Below, piece after piece: positions 1 to 7,644 of a DNA stretch of 41,729 nt (its first letter is position 1; each line of letters begins with the position of its first letter). Origin of the DNA: Bryobacterales bacterium. Its GTDB lineage: Bacteria > Acidobacteriota > Terriglobia > Bryobacterales > Bryobacteraceae. Below the pieces are notes generated by a model. That model was not told where the DNA came from. It saw only the letters and a program-made list of their open reading frames with translations, and made no database searches. The stretch spans positions 1 through 41,729 of the forward strand of contig JADLBD010000192.1 in assembly GCA_020847975.1 (NCBI GenBank), given 5' to 3'. Both the position numbers and the translations under genes were made by a program.

Positions 1-102
1 CTGGCGGAGGAGAAACGCTGCGAACTCGACCGCTTGTATCAGCGTGTCTGCGATGACTTGGATGCCCTGCTGCGGTCCGTTGGACTCAAGGTCGCCGCAT
101 GA
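1..102 (+). CDS. C-terminal end of an unidentified protein (partial)
   Basis: Frame 1 is open from the first base to a TGA at 100-102 and gives the last 33 residues of a protein cut by the window edge. The visible tail is charged and probably helical (it starts LAEEKRCELDRLYQRVCDDL and ends in KVAA), as in a coiled or helical C-terminus. No family can be recognised from so short a piece. The gene converges on the polysaccharide operon that ends at 291. The 188 bases between them hold no gene and no terminator with a T-run, only a weak CTGGCG/CGCCAG inverted pair near 210-231. That it is the end of a real gene is likely because the frame is clean and composition fits, but this is not certain. 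Confidence 0.5.
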   Translation: MAEEKRCELDRLYQRVCDDLDALLRSVGLKVAA

Positions 103-290
103 CCCCAGCAAACGAGAACAAAATTCGCGTTGCGGGCCGTATAACGGCAACTGAGACCATGATCTGCTCCCGTGGAGGGGATGGAGCCGCAAAGCCGGTA
201 GGAACATGGCTGGCGCGCCGTTCTCCGCCAGTTCCCGCTCGAGCCTCTCGTCCAAGGGAAACAATTCCACCGCGAATCCGCGGCATGAAA

Positions 291-644
291 TCACGCGCGG
301 CCGCCGCGTTTGAGGATCCAGTGGATGTGGGACGGTTCGAAGGGGGCCGAGCAATAATCGGCGGCGCCGGCGTCCATGGCGTCGAGATATTCGCTGGTCT
401 CCGGGTGGCGGCTGACGACGACCGGAACGGTGACGGCATTCAACAGATTCGACAGGTCGCTGGTGAATCCGCTGAACACCATATCCGGCTCCAGGGCGCG
501 CAATGTGTCCACATCGCCGCAGGTTTCCATCGCGACCGGCGCCGCCTGCCGGTGTAGCGCATTCCGCAATTGGTCAGCGAGTTCTTTTTCCACCCCGATC
601 AAGGCTACTTTTCGAGAGTGTTCAGGGAAACGGGTTTGGGACAC
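291..644 (-). CDS. Degenerate response-regulator receiver (pseudo-receiver) protein
   Basis: The 117-residue protein consists of a single receiver-like domain with no output domain. Strand and helix order fits a CheY fold: VALIG near the N-terminus, PDMVF at 53-57, PVVVS at 74-78 and the C-terminal GAADY...APF block at 93-102. The phosphoacceptor Asp that normally follows PDxVxx is absent (Ser58-Gly59 there), and the Lys of the usual KPF is Ala100. It is therefore unlikely to be controlled by ordinary phosphotransfer. It is the last gene of the export operon, 106 bases after the tyrosine kinase gene, so a regulatory or docking role in polysaccharide production is plausible but inferred. Receiver assignment is fairly sure; function is unknown. 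Confidence 0.65.
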   Translation of the reverse strand: MSQTRFPEHSRKVALIGVEKELADQLRNALHRQAAPVAMETCGDVDTLRALEPDMVFSGFTSDLSNLLNAVTVPVVVSRHPETSEYLDAMDAGAADYCSAPFEPSHIHWILKRGGRA

Positions 645-750
645 TACAGTCTGTCCATCGGCTCGATGCTTGCATAACTTGAGACTGATGGCCCGGCTGG
701 TAATTACGCAAAAATTGCAGGGATGCGCACTACTCTGCTATTCGAGGCTG

Positions 751-1638
751 CTACTCGTCGTCGTCGGCTTCCAGCCTCTCATTCGGCCGCTCGTCCGGTT
801 TGGAATAGTAATAGCTGTGATAGTAGGTGTACTTACTGTAGAGTTCGCCGCGGCGGGCGCCGTTCACAATGATTCCGAGCACGTTGTTCTCGCAAAGGGA
901 GGCCATGGCGCGGGTAATGGAGTCGATGGTGGTGCTTCCGATTCTGACCACCAGCACAGTGCCGTGGCACAGCGTGGAGAGCAGACTCGCGTCGGCGGCG
1001 AACAGGAGAGGAGGGCTGTCGAGGATGACCCAGTTGAACAACTGGGGAAGGTTGTCGAGCAGGCTGCGCACTTCGGACAGATTCAACAGTTCGAGCGGAT
1101 TGATTACCGCCTCGCCGGCGGGCATGATGTAGAGGTTCGTGCCAGCCACCTTGCGAATGACCTCCGGGAGCTTGGCTTTGCCCAGAAGGTAGTCGGTAAT
1201 GCCCGGTGCACGGTCGATCTGGAACATGTTGTGGACAAACGGCCTGCGGAAATCGAAATCGGCGAGCAGGGTCAGGTTATTGGAAAGGTGGGCCTCCGCC
1301 ATAGCCAGGTTTACCGCGGCGAAAGATTTCCCCTCCGCGGGCGAGGGGGACGTGATCACGATATTGTGAATGGGCTGCAATCCCTGCAAGTGGTTGAGAC
1401 GGGTGCGCAGGGTGCGGAACTCCTCCATCGGCGCCTCATGAGGACGGGACGCATCAATCAGATGCACCTCCGGAGCAGGGCTAAACGGAATCTCTTTCAC
1501 CTGCTCGAGGACCCCACGCAAACTGACGTCCACTTGTCTTCCCGTGACGGAAGACTTAGGGGCAGTGAAATTGGAAGGCTGGGGGGTGAGTAACCCCGCC
1601 TGCTCAGCGCGCCGTAAGGCGTCATGAACCCGGCTCAT
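751..1638 (-). CDS. Tyrosine autokinase of polysaccharide synthesis (BY-kinase, CpsD/CapB type)
   Basis: A 295-residue cytoplasmic bacterial tyrosine kinase. It shows the BY-kinase set: Walker A (SPSPAEGKS, 97-105), Walker A' (LLADFDFR, 124-131), Walker B (VILDS, 204-208), and a C-terminal tyrosine cluster of seven Tyr between 267 and 278 followed by an acidic tail. Members autophosphorylate this cluster and, with a Wzz-type membrane partner, control polymer length and export. The partner is encoded just upstream (1662-3356, 23-base gap), so the kinase and its membrane activator are separate proteins, as in Gram-positive CapA/CapB, not fused as in Wzc. The ATG has a GGAGG ribosome site 7 bases upstream. 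The N-terminal ~60 residues look like a linker. Confidence 0.9.
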   Translation of the reverse strand: MSRVHDALRRAEQAGLLTPQPSNFTAPKSSVTGRQVDVSLRGVLEQVKEIPFSPAPEVHLIDASRPHEAPMEEFRTLRTRLNHLQGLQPIHNIVITSPSPAEGKSFAAVNLAMAEAHLSNNLTLLADFDFRRPFVHNMFQIDRAPGITDYLLGKAKLPEVIRKVAGTNLYIMPAGEAVINPLELLNLSEVRSLLDNLPQLFNWVILDSPPLLFAADASLLSTLCHGTVLVVRIGSTTIDSITRAMASLCENNVLGIIVNGARRGELYSKYTYYHSYYYSKPDERPNERLEADDDE

Positions 1639-1661
1639 GCGATTTCCTCCGTCTCCTGCGG

Positions 1662-3356
1662 CTATACCTTTACGACAAAGTAATAGTAGTACATCGATCC
1701 TGACATGATGAGAACCCCGACGATACAGGCCGTCGACCAGGCCAGCCAGTTCAAGCGCCGGCGCCGGCGCACCACCAAATCGTGTTCAAGCAACGGGATG
1801 CTGCCCAGAATGTTCAACTGGGTGTAAGCCCGGACATCTTTGAGATTCTTGAGCGATGTATCCTTCAATTCCCGGCCCGCTCCCAGCAGCAACCCCACGA
1901 CGAAACCGATTCCGATGCCGGCACCGACAATCACCGCACGGTTCGGCTCCGACGGTTTTTGGGGAATGGAAGCCGGATCGAGCAATTCGAGCGTCTCACC
2001 CTGCTGGCGACTTTCCAGGTCGGTGGCGATCTTCGATACGCTCTGCTTTTTGTTTAGTTCCTCCACCCGTTCCCGCACTAAGTCGCGTTCGCGAAGAAGA
2101 TCCATGTACTCTTTTTCACCGAGAGGCGTAACGTCAATCCGTGACTGCGTCGTTTTGACCGACGCGTCGACCCGCTGCGCCTCTTTCAAGGCCTCATCGA
2201 GTTCGAGGGCCTTGGCCTCGAGCGCGCCCTGAAGTCTCTGAATGGAGGCCTCCAGTTCCCTTGCCTCACGAACCACGTTCGGGTTGATCACCGTCCTGGT
2301 GGCCGGTTTGGGCGACTCCGCCGGTTTCTTTGCCGCCTCTTCCTTCTCGATCGCGTCGCGCTTTTTCTTCAGAAAGTTCAATGCAGCCATGGCGCGCTGC
2401 ACATCGGGGTGAGTATCCTTGTAGCTTTCCTTCATCGCCGCAATCTGCAGTTCCATCTGCTGGATGTCATTTTCGAGTTTCGACATCCGTTCATTCTTTT
2501 GCTGGGCCGCCTGCACTTGAGCTACCGTTACCTGCTCCGTAGGGGAACTCAGCGTGCGGAGTTGCTCCTTATAGATACGCAACTGGTTCTCCATCATGAG
2601 GCGGTCTTCCTTCACGCGATTGATGGTGGTATTCAGGTTGGTGAGGCGTTGCTCGAGAGCATTCAACTGCTGGAGATTTTGCGGCACCTGATCGGGAAGT
2701 TTCCCAGCGTTGGAGACGCGGAAGCGCGCCAGTTTGTCCTCGACCACCTCCAGGTCGCGGCGGCTCATCTCCAGTTGATCCTTGAGAAACTGCGTGGTGA
2801 AAGTGGATTGATTCGTGCGGTCGCGAGCGTTTTCGTTGATGAAGCGCGTCACCAGGTCCTGGCACACCTTATGGGCCAGAGACCGGTTCTCATAGGCGAA
2901 GGAAATCTGGAAGGCGGGGACCTGGCGCTTGCCCTCCGACGTGGTGAAGTTCACCACGTTGCTGATGCGCACGTCGGACTTGCGCATGTTCTCGACCACG
3001 TCTTCCATTGGAAGCCGGGCGCGGTCTCGCGGATAAAGGCCGTAGCTGTTGATGATGTTGGTGAGCGCGGTCCGGCTGAGAATCTGCTGGGCCATGGAGT
3101 TGATGCGCTGCGACATCTCCATGTTCACGTTTGTCGGGACGAAGGCATCGGGAACTACAGGCGGCACCACGCGCACGACCGCCGATGATACGTAGGTGTC
3201 AGGCCAGAGGAACGCCACCAGCACCGCTGCCACCAACGCGCCGAATGCCGGCCCGAGGATCCAGGCTTTTTGCCTCCGGATCATGTCGAGGTAGTCCTCG
3301 ATATCCGGCGGCCGCCGGTTCACACTGAGAGGGGTGTCGAAATTCTCCGTTTCCAT
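1662..3356 (-). CDS. Polysaccharide chain-length determinant / Wzz-Wzc family inner-membrane protein
   Basis: A 564-residue inner-membrane protein. A first membrane segment lies near residues 35-52, followed by a long periplasmic region rich in heptad-like coiled coil (about 170-440, broken by a KKPAESPKPAT linker), then the Pro-rich PQKPSEPNR motif at 465-473 that precedes the second membrane segment (about 474-494) in Wzz proteins. A third hydrophobic segment (about 539-561) ends in a run of tyrosines. The family forms the periplasmic ring that sets polymer length and passes it to the outer-membrane exporter. The start is well supported: AGGAGG four bases before the ATG. It sits between the exporter (27 bases upstream) and the kinase (23 bases downstream), so the three should be co-transcribed. 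Confidence 0.88.
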   Translation of the reverse strand: METENFDTPLSVNRRPPDIEDYLDMIRRQKAWILGPAFGALVAAVLVAFLWPDTYVSSAVVRVVPPVVPDAFVPTNVNMEMSQRINSMAQQILSRTALTNIINSYGLYPRDRARLPMEDVVENMRKSDVRISNVVNFTTSEGKRQVPAFQISFAYENRSLAHKVCQDLVTRFINENARDRTNQSTFTTQFLKDQLEMSRRDLEVVEDKLARFRVSNAGKLPDQVPQNLQQLNALEQRLTNLNTTINRVKEDRLMMENQLRIYKEQLRTLSSPTEQVTVAQVQAAQQKNERMSKLENDIQQMELQIAAMKESYKDTHPDVQRAMAALNFLKKKRDAIEKEEAAKKPAESPKPATRTVINPNVVREARELEASIQRLQGALEAKALELDEALKEAQRVDASVKTTQSRIDVTPLGEKEYMDLLRERDLVRERVEELNKKQSVSKIATDLESRQQGETLELLDPASIPQKPSEPNRAVIVGAGIGIGFVVGLLLGAGRELKDTSLKNLKDVRAYTQLNILGSIPLLEHDLVVRRRRRLNWLAWSTACIVGVLIMSGSMYYYYFVVKV

Positions 3357-3383
3357 GAAACCTCCTGAGGCCAGGCCGTCACG

Positions 3384-4019
3384 TCAGGGAACGATGATCT
3401 GATCCCCGTTCTCCAGTGTAATGTTCTGCTGGAGGTTCTTGCCGTCTACCACCTCTTTGTAGTTGAACTTGATGCGTTTGCTGCCGCGGACGATGACGAT
3501 CTTCTTGCCGTTGGCGAACTCTTTCAAGCCGCCGGCCGCGCCAATCGCTTCAAGCACCGTGGTGGTGGTAACAAGGGGGAAAACACCGGTGCGGTTGACT
3601 TCGCCGATAATATAATATTTCTTACTATTGACCTGCTGAACAGCGATGAAGACTTCGGGCTTGTTCATCACCTTTGACAGGGCATCGGTGATTTGCTGCC
3701 CCAGTTGCGCCGGGGTCTGCCCGGCTGCCTGGAGTTCGCCAACCAGCGGCATCGAAATCTTCCCATCGGGACGCACAAAGACCGGGCCGGAAAGGTCCGG
3801 CTCGCGCCATACCTTGATCATGATGATGTCTTCCGGCCCCAATTTGTATGTCTTGGGGTCGACGGGCATGGGAGCGCCGCCAGCATTCTTGACTTCCTCC
3901 AAGGTTTTCCGGGAATCGTTGACTTGAGGATTTTCCTTCTTTTCCTGCGTTCCCTGCTGGGCCGCCAGAGCCGGCGCCATCAGGAGGAGGATAAACGTGA
4001 TGGGAAAAATTCTAGCCAT
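3384..4019 (-). CDS. Polysaccharide export protein (Wza-like, poly_export plus SLBB)
   Basis: A 211-residue exported protein. A signal peptide occupies about residues 1-21 (MARIFP then a hydrophobic run ending ALAAQ); no lipobox cysteine is visible, unlike classical Wza. The poly_export domain follows (KLGPEDIIMIKVW, VFVRPDGKISMPLVGEL), then one SLBB-like domain (YYIIGEVNRTGVFPL ... GGLKEFA). At about 210 residues it is much shorter than E. coli Wza (about 380) and lacks the C-terminal helix that forms the Wza outer-membrane pore, as is common for the short form. The reading frame is open further upstream, but the ATG at 4019 starts a clean signal peptide and the extra part is antisense to the EVE gene. 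First gene of the export operon. Confidence 0.88.
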   Translation of the reverse strand: MARIFPITFILLLMAPALAAQQGTQEKKENPQVNDSRKTLEEVKNAGGAPMPVDPKTYKLGPEDIIMIKVWREPDLSGPVFVRPDGKISMPLVGELQAAGQTPAQLGQQITDALSKVMNKPEVFIAVQQVNSKKYYIIGEVNRTGVFPLVTTTTVLEAIGAAGGLKEFANGKKIVIVRGSKRIKFNYKEVVDGKNLQQNITLENGDQIIVP

Positions 4020-4095
4020 GTGGCGAAGTCCTCGATAATCTGGAATGGAATCCGGCCGATTCAGAACCGGCAGCTTTGCCTGGACACTCCCTGTT

Positions 4096-4101
4096 ATTAT
4101 A
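4096..4101 (-). promoter_or_regulatory. Putative -10 box of the polysaccharide export operon
   Basis: A perfect TATAAT on the minus strand lies 76 bases upstream of the export-protein start, within the divergent intergenic region 4020-4175. No good -35 is visible at the standard distance, so this is a candidate only. Confidence 0.3.
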
Positions 4102-4175
4102 CGCCTTGTGCCTGGAAAGGGGCTTTCCCGGAATTTGTTGCCGCCCGCGCCGTGTTTCTCCGCATAATAGTGTGC

Positions 4176-4586
4176 ATGAGCTTCTTCCTGGCCAAGACGG
4201 ATCCGGACACCTACTCCATCGGCAATCTGGAGCGGGAACAGAAGACCTCCTGGGATGGTGTGACGAATCCGCAGGCAGTCCGCGCCATCCGGCAGATGCA
4301 TCCCGGGGATTTGGTGTTCATCTATCACAGCGGAGGGGAGCCGGCGGTGGTGGGCTTGGCGCGGGTTGTGTCCGAACCACGTGATGACGCGAACAACGCC
4401 CGGTCGGCCATAGTGGACCTGGAGTTTCTGATGCGCCTCGATCCGCCCACGACCCTCTCGGAAATCAAAGAATCTCAAGAATTTGGCAGCTGGAGCCTGG
4501 TTCGCCAGCCACGCCTTTCGACGATGGCCGCCCCGGATTCCTTCGTGGCTTGGATGCGGAAGCGCTACCCAGGCCGAATCGACTGA
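4176..4586 (+). CDS. EVE-domain protein
   Basis: A 136-residue protein matching the EVE (PUA-like) family over its whole length. It starts MSFFLAKTDP, followed by YSIGNLE..., TSWDGVTNPQAVRAIRQM, the GDLVFIYHSGGEPAVVGLA core, and a C-terminal SWSLVRQPRLS...FVAWMR. EVE proteins are thought to bind modified bases in DNA or RNA; the aromatic-rich pocket is in keeping with this, but its ligand here is unknown. The ATG at 4176 has no clear ribosome site, while a CATAAT hexamer ends 7 bases before it, which would suit a leaderless mRNA. A longer open frame upstream is antisense to the export gene and was rejected. It is followed two bases later by a small basic protein. Confidence 0.85.
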   Translation: MSFFLAKTDPDTYSIGNLEREQKTSWDGVTNPQAVRAIRQMHPGDLVFIYHSGGEPAVVGLARVVSEPRDDANNARSAIVDLEFLMRLDPPTTLSEIKESQEFGSWSLVRQPRLSTMAAPDSFVAWMRKRYPGRID

Positions 4587-4588
4587 CC

Positions 4589-4747
4589 ATGCCACGGAAG
4601 AAACCCTCGCAACCGAATGCCGGGAAGAAAGCACGCCGCATTGCCCGCAATGTGATCGGAACAGTGCCCGCGGAAAAGGTGATTGTCCCCAAGACGCTGC
4701 GGAAAAAGCCCAAGCACAAGAAAAGCCTCGACCCGAACGAATCTTGA
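4589..4747 (+). CDS. Small Lys/Arg-rich protein of unknown function
   Basis: A 52-residue, strongly basic protein (starts MPRKKPSQP; many Lys and Arg; KKPKHKK near the C-terminus) with one central hydrophobic stretch (NVIGTVPAEKVIVP). The ATG lies two bases after the EVE stop codon, so the two are probably translated from one message. The charge suggests nucleic-acid or ribosome contact, but nothing specific is recognised. The frame also overlaps the 3' end of the EVE gene if an earlier ATG at 4550 is used; the later start is preferred because it avoids that overlap and begins a uniformly basic protein. Whether it is a real gene rests on its composition and position. Confidence 0.55.
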   Translation: MPRKKPSQPNAGKKARRIARNVIGTVPAEKVIVPKTLRKKPKHKKSLDPNES

Positions 4748-4763
4748 GGGGCGAGGCGGCTAA

Positions 4764-5291
4764 TTAATAAAACAAATACTTCCGCCACTGCGTATCACCC
4801 TTGGCGAGCATTCGCATGAGGTGCCGGCTGGTATGGAGAGTGAACGGATGCGGCACCCGGTGGAGCATCATTCCCGCCTCGTCGGGCGTCCGGTTGCCCT
4901 TGCGATTGTTGCACGTATGGCAGCAGGCCACCAGATTCTCCCAGGAGCTTTCGCCGGCGCGGGAACGAGGCAGGACGTGATCCAGGGTCAATTCGCCGGA
5001 CGGCATGGTCCGGCCGCAATACTGGCACGTATAACGGTCGCGCAGCAGAATATTCTTGCGCGACAGGGCGCGGCTCTGGTGGGGAATCCGCCGGTATTCG
5101 AGGAGCCGGATCACGGAGGGAAGTTGCATGGCCTGTAGAGACGAGTGCACATAGGCGCTTGCGTGCTCCTCGGCCGCCGCTACGCCTTTCAAGACCAGAA
5201 TGAGTGCGCGGCGCGCGGCGCACACGTTGATGGGTTCGTAGCTCGCGTTCAGCACGAGCACCGGGTTATGCAACCGGTCCAGACTGGACAT
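4764..5291 (-). CDS. HNH endonuclease
   Basis: A 175-residue HNH-family protein. After an N-terminal module common in this subfamily (NPVLVLNASYEPINV) it has the zinc-binding pair Cys89/Cys92 (CQYC), the catalytic D104-H105 of the LTLDHVLPRS motif, Asn119, and the second zinc pair Cys124/Cys127 (CHTC) followed by NN and KGNRTP. All key HNH residues are present, so it should be an active nuclease. This chromosomal subfamily is widespread in Acidobacteria and other soil bacteria; its target is not known. Its ATG directly follows the ComF stop codon (TAAATG), so it is very probably translated in the same operon, which may hint at DNA uptake or repair. Confidence 0.85.
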   Translation of the reverse strand: MSSLDRLHNPVLVLNASYEPINVCAARRALILVLKGVAAAEEHASAYVHSSLQAMQLPSVIRLLEYRRIPHQSRALSRKNILLRDRYTCQYCGRTMPSGELTLDHVLPRSRAGESSWENLVACCHTCNNRKGNRTPDEAGMMLHRVPHPFTLHTSRHLMRMLAKGDTQWRKYLFY

Positions 5292-6173
5292 TTACCATCC
5301 CCCAGCGAAGTTCGAGTTTGCCAGGGCTCCAGGCCCTGATGTAAAACCTCTTCTATCGGTTCGCGCCAGTGTCAGCACGGTCACACGCGCGGCTCCACTG
5401 CGCTTCAACACGGCTCCGCAGGCGGAGACAGTGGCTCCGGTAGTCATCACGTCGTCCACCAGCAGGACATGCTGCCCTTCAAGGTTCCGGGTGGCGTGGA
5501 ACGCGCCTGTCACATTTCTGCGGCGCTCATGATCACTGAGCCCGGCCTGGGGTGGAGTTGTCTTGGCGCGCCGCAAAGCGCAGGCCACGGGCACAGCGGT
5601 ACGCCGCGACACTTCCCGCGCCAGCAACTCCGACTGGTTAAAACCGCGAGACCATTTCCGCCTCCAGTGCACCGGCACCGGAACGATAAGATCGAAGCGT
5701 TCCTGCCGCGGCATCGCCGCCAGCAAGTAGCCGGCGAGTGGCTTGGCCAGGGTATGAATGCCGGCGTATTTATAGAGATGGATCAGCTTACGGAGAGACC
5801 CCTCGTGGAAGCCGTAGCTGGAGGCGCTGTCGAATCCGGTCATTCCTCTGCGGCATAGTCCGCAACGGCCCTGTTCATCGAGCGGGTGGGGCGTGAGGAA
5901 GGGGGTACGGCAACTGGCGCAGAAGTAATCCGCATCGAGGGGCGCCACACCGTCAAGGCACTTCCGGCAAACGGGATACCGGGCCACGCTGGTAAGCGTG
6001 GTTTCACAAATCCGGCAGGAGTCGGGAAAAAGGAGATTGAACAGACCGGACCAGGTCTTGTGCAGGGCGAGAGAAGAGGGCAACGTTCCAGCCAGCCATC
6101 TACCCGAGAAGATGCACCTCCCAAAAATATAGTGTACAACACCGCTGGTTAGAGAAAAACCCGCCCCAGCCAC
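5292..6173 (-). CDS. comF: ComF-family phosphoribosyltransferase-like protein
   Basis: A 293-residue ComF homologue. The N-terminal zinc region has four Cys pairs (53/56, 69/72, 85/88, 104/107). The type I PRTase part has the PRPP-binding signature LLVDDVMTTGAT at 237-248. ComF/GntX proteins are linked to natural transformation (single-strand DNA import) in competent species and remain of uncertain biochemical role elsewhere. Using the ATG at 6173, the start overlaps the upstream hydrolase gene by 25 bases. The first ~40 residues are poorly conserved, and translation could begin later at a non-ATG codon near the LFNLLFPDSC segment. The HNH gene follows with no gap. Confidence 0.85.
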   Translation of the reverse strand: MAGAGFSLTSGVVHYIFGRCIFSGRWLAGTLPSSLALHKTWSGLFNLLFPDSCRICETTLTSVARYPVCRKCLDGVAPLDADYFCASCRTPFLTPHPLDEQGRCGLCRRGMTGFDSASSYGFHEGSLRKLIHLYKYAGIHTLAKPLAGYLLAAMPRQERFDLIVPVPVHWRRKWSRGFNQSELLAREVSRRTAVPVACALRRAKTTPPQAGLSDHERRRNVTGAFHATRNLEGQHVLLVDDVMTTGATVSACGAVLKRSGAARVTVLTLARTDRRGFTSGPGALANSNFAGGW

Positions 6174-6841
6174 GGCTCCACAACCGAGCGTCCCTTGGAG
6201 GGGAAGCGGTGGCCCCCGGGCAACAGGTGGAACTCGACGTCGGCGGCGCGCATCCGAAGCTTTCGCTCATAACCGGCGGTGACCGCTTCGGGGAAATACT
6301 CATCCTGAGCACGCGCGATGTGCAGCAGCGGGGCGGAAACGCGCTGATAGTTTCCCGTTTCCCAATCCTTGGGAACACCGCCGCAGATGCCGATGACTCC
6401 CCCGATCTCCTCGGGATGTGTCGCCGCGAAACGGTAGTTGAAGCCCACCGGCTGGGAGAACCCGAGGAGCACCCTGCGCCGTGGTGGAATGCGGAAACGG
6501 TCTTCGAGGAGGGAAGCGACGTGGCGGACCATGGCGTGATGAAGTTGGATGCTTGGCGTGCCATGCTCGCGCGTGCCCCAGTTGTAGCCGACTTTGCGGC
6601 TGGATGGAGCCTCGCCCAGATAGAACTGATTGGGCGCCTGCAAGGAAGCGATGAGGCGGTTGGGGCCGAGCAACAGCAGGGTGAGGTCGAGCATGGTATG
6701 TGGATTCATCCCGTACCCGTGCAGTGCGAGTACCAGGAGATCCGGCTGCGACTCGGGCACATGCAGCAGGTACTGGCAGGGTACAGCCTGGGTGTATTCA
6801 TGTATTTCCACAGTTTTCACGCCCGGCGCGGATTCTTTCAT
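6149..6841 (-). CDS. Alpha/beta hydrolase, phospholipase/carboxylesterase family
   Basis: A 230-residue alpha/beta hydrolase of the phospholipase/carboxylesterase type. The oxyanion-hole HG is at 41-42 (LALHGYGMNP), the nucleophile Ser129 lies in GFSQP, Asp180 in RAQDEYFP, and His211 in PGGHRFP; spacing matches the family. The usual small residue after GFSQ (GFSQGG) is replaced by Pro-Val, which could alter the pocket. There is no signal peptide, so it is cytoplasmic. Substrate is unknown; short acyl esters are typical. It is the first gene of a three-gene operon with comF and the HNH nuclease and overlaps comF by 25 bases. Confidence 0.82.
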   Translation of the reverse strand: MKESAPGVKTVEIHEYTQAVPCQYLLHVPESQPDLLVLALHGYGMNPHTMLDLTLLLLGPNRLIASLQAPNQFYLGEAPSSRKVGYNWGTREHGTPSIQLHHAMVRHVASLLEDRFRIPPRRRVLLGFSQPVGFNYRFAATHPEEIGGVIGICGGVPKDWETGNYQRVSAPLLHIARAQDEYFPEAVTAGYERKLRMRAADVEFHLLPGGHRFPSKGRSVVEPWLGRVFL

Positions 6842-6911
6842 GAAGTTCCCAGACTAGCAAGCCGATAGAAGCGAGTGAAGGTGCTCAGTCCCGCTCCGGC
6901 TGGAATCAGGG

Positions 6912-6941
6912 TTGCCTGGACAACCGCGCCGGGTTTACTAT
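6912..6941 (+). promoter_or_regulatory. Putative sigma-70-type promoter for the HPt gene
   Basis: TTGCCT at 6912-6917 and TACTAT at 6936-6941 are separated by 18 bases and lie about 45 bases before the GTG start at 6985. Both hexamers are close to consensus in a GC-rich background, so it is a plausible promoter, read by eye only. Confidence 0.4.
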
Positions 6942-6984
6942 CTTGTTTTCGACGGTTTTCGGGAAGGGCGTCGAGGGAGACCAA

Positions 6985-7347
6985 GTGAATTTTCCAAATC
7001 AGCTAGCTGTTCTGGACCGCGCGATAGCCCTGTCACGGGTTGGCGGCGATGCGGAACTTCTACAGGAAATGGCTCAGATCTTTCTGGAGGAGTATCCGTC
7101 TCAACTGAATGTCTTGCGTGCGGCCGTACAAGCCCGCGATGCGAAGGCTTTAGAGCGCTCGGCTCACAGCTTGAAGGGATCCATCGGCAATTTTGGAGCG
7201 GAGTCCGCCCATCAGGCCGCGTTCGCGCTGGAAATGATGGGGCGCCAGGGCAATCTCGATCATGTCGAGGATGCGTTCCGCCGCCTGGAGAGCGCGCTCT
7301 CGGCACTCAAGCCGGAGATGGAGTGTCTCGCCCAGAGCGCTGTTTAG
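6985..7347 (+). CDS. Histidine phosphotransfer (HPt) domain protein
   Basis: A 120-residue stand-alone HPt protein. The phosphorylatable histidine is His61 in the AHSLKGSIGNFGA motif, with the Lys and Gly residues expected around it, inside a four-helix-bundle pattern. HPt proteins relay phosphate between a hybrid kinase and a response regulator; no partner kinase lies in the window. The GTG at 6985 was chosen because GAGGGAG sits six bases upstream; an earlier TTG at 6943 in the same frame would add 14 residues but has no ribosome site. It is the first of two plus-strand genes. Confidence 0.85.
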   Translation: MNFPNQLAVLDRAIALSRVGGDAELLQEMAQIFLEEYPSQLNVLRAAVQARDAKALERSAHSLKGSIGNFGAESAHQAAFALEMMGRQGNLDHVEDAFRRLESALSALKPEMECLAQSAV

Positions 7348-7409
7348 CTCTGAAATTCCCCGCGGCCATACTGCCGGACGCGTGCTTCCCATTGCGCTAC
7401 TGTGTAGGC

Positions 7410-7637
7410 ATGGAAACGGTGACAGTCGAAATCCCGGCGGAACTCATCGCGGCTGCCGGCGTGGATTCCGCCAATTCATCGGAGGAACTCACCCGCCTGC
7501 TTGCGCTCGCTCTGCATCATGAAGGCAAGCTGTCGCTCCAACGTGCCGCGGAGTTGAGTCTCACGACGGTGGAGCAGTTCCAGAAGTTCGCCCTGCGGCA
7601 CGAAGACCCGCGCGCGTCAGAACCGCTCGGGATATGA
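7410..7637 (+). CDS. UPF0175-family small protein (antitoxin-like)
   Basis: A 75-residue protein matching UPF0175: N-terminal METVTVEIPAELI, a middle helical segment ending in LLALALHHEGKLS, and a helix-turn-helix-like LSLQRAAELSLTTVEQFQKFALRH at the C-terminus, broken here only for description. UPF0175 proteins are often antitoxins paired with a downstream PIN-domain toxin. Here the next gene (rhamnose isomerase) is convergent 7 bases away and no toxin is visible, so this copy is an orphan. The ATG has no ribosome site; a TACTGT ends six bases upstream. Confidence 0.75.
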   Translation: METVTVEIPAELIAAAGVDSANSSEELTRLLALALHHEGKLSLQRAAELSLTTVEQFQKFALRHEDPRASEPLGI

Positions 7638-7644
7638 TTGCAAC

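Noticed and set aside
103..290. Terminator between the first partial gene and the receiver gene
   Set aside because: Only a 6-bp inverted pair with a 10-base loop and no T-run is visible, which is not enough.
376..1593. 405-codon open frame on the plus strand
   Set aside because: Antisense to the tyrosine kinase and receiver genes, whose motifs are clear.
4020..4634. N-terminal extension of the Wza-like protein up to an ATG at 4634
   Set aside because: The added 205 residues are antisense to the EVE gene and would bury a normal signal peptide; the ATG at 4019 is preferred.
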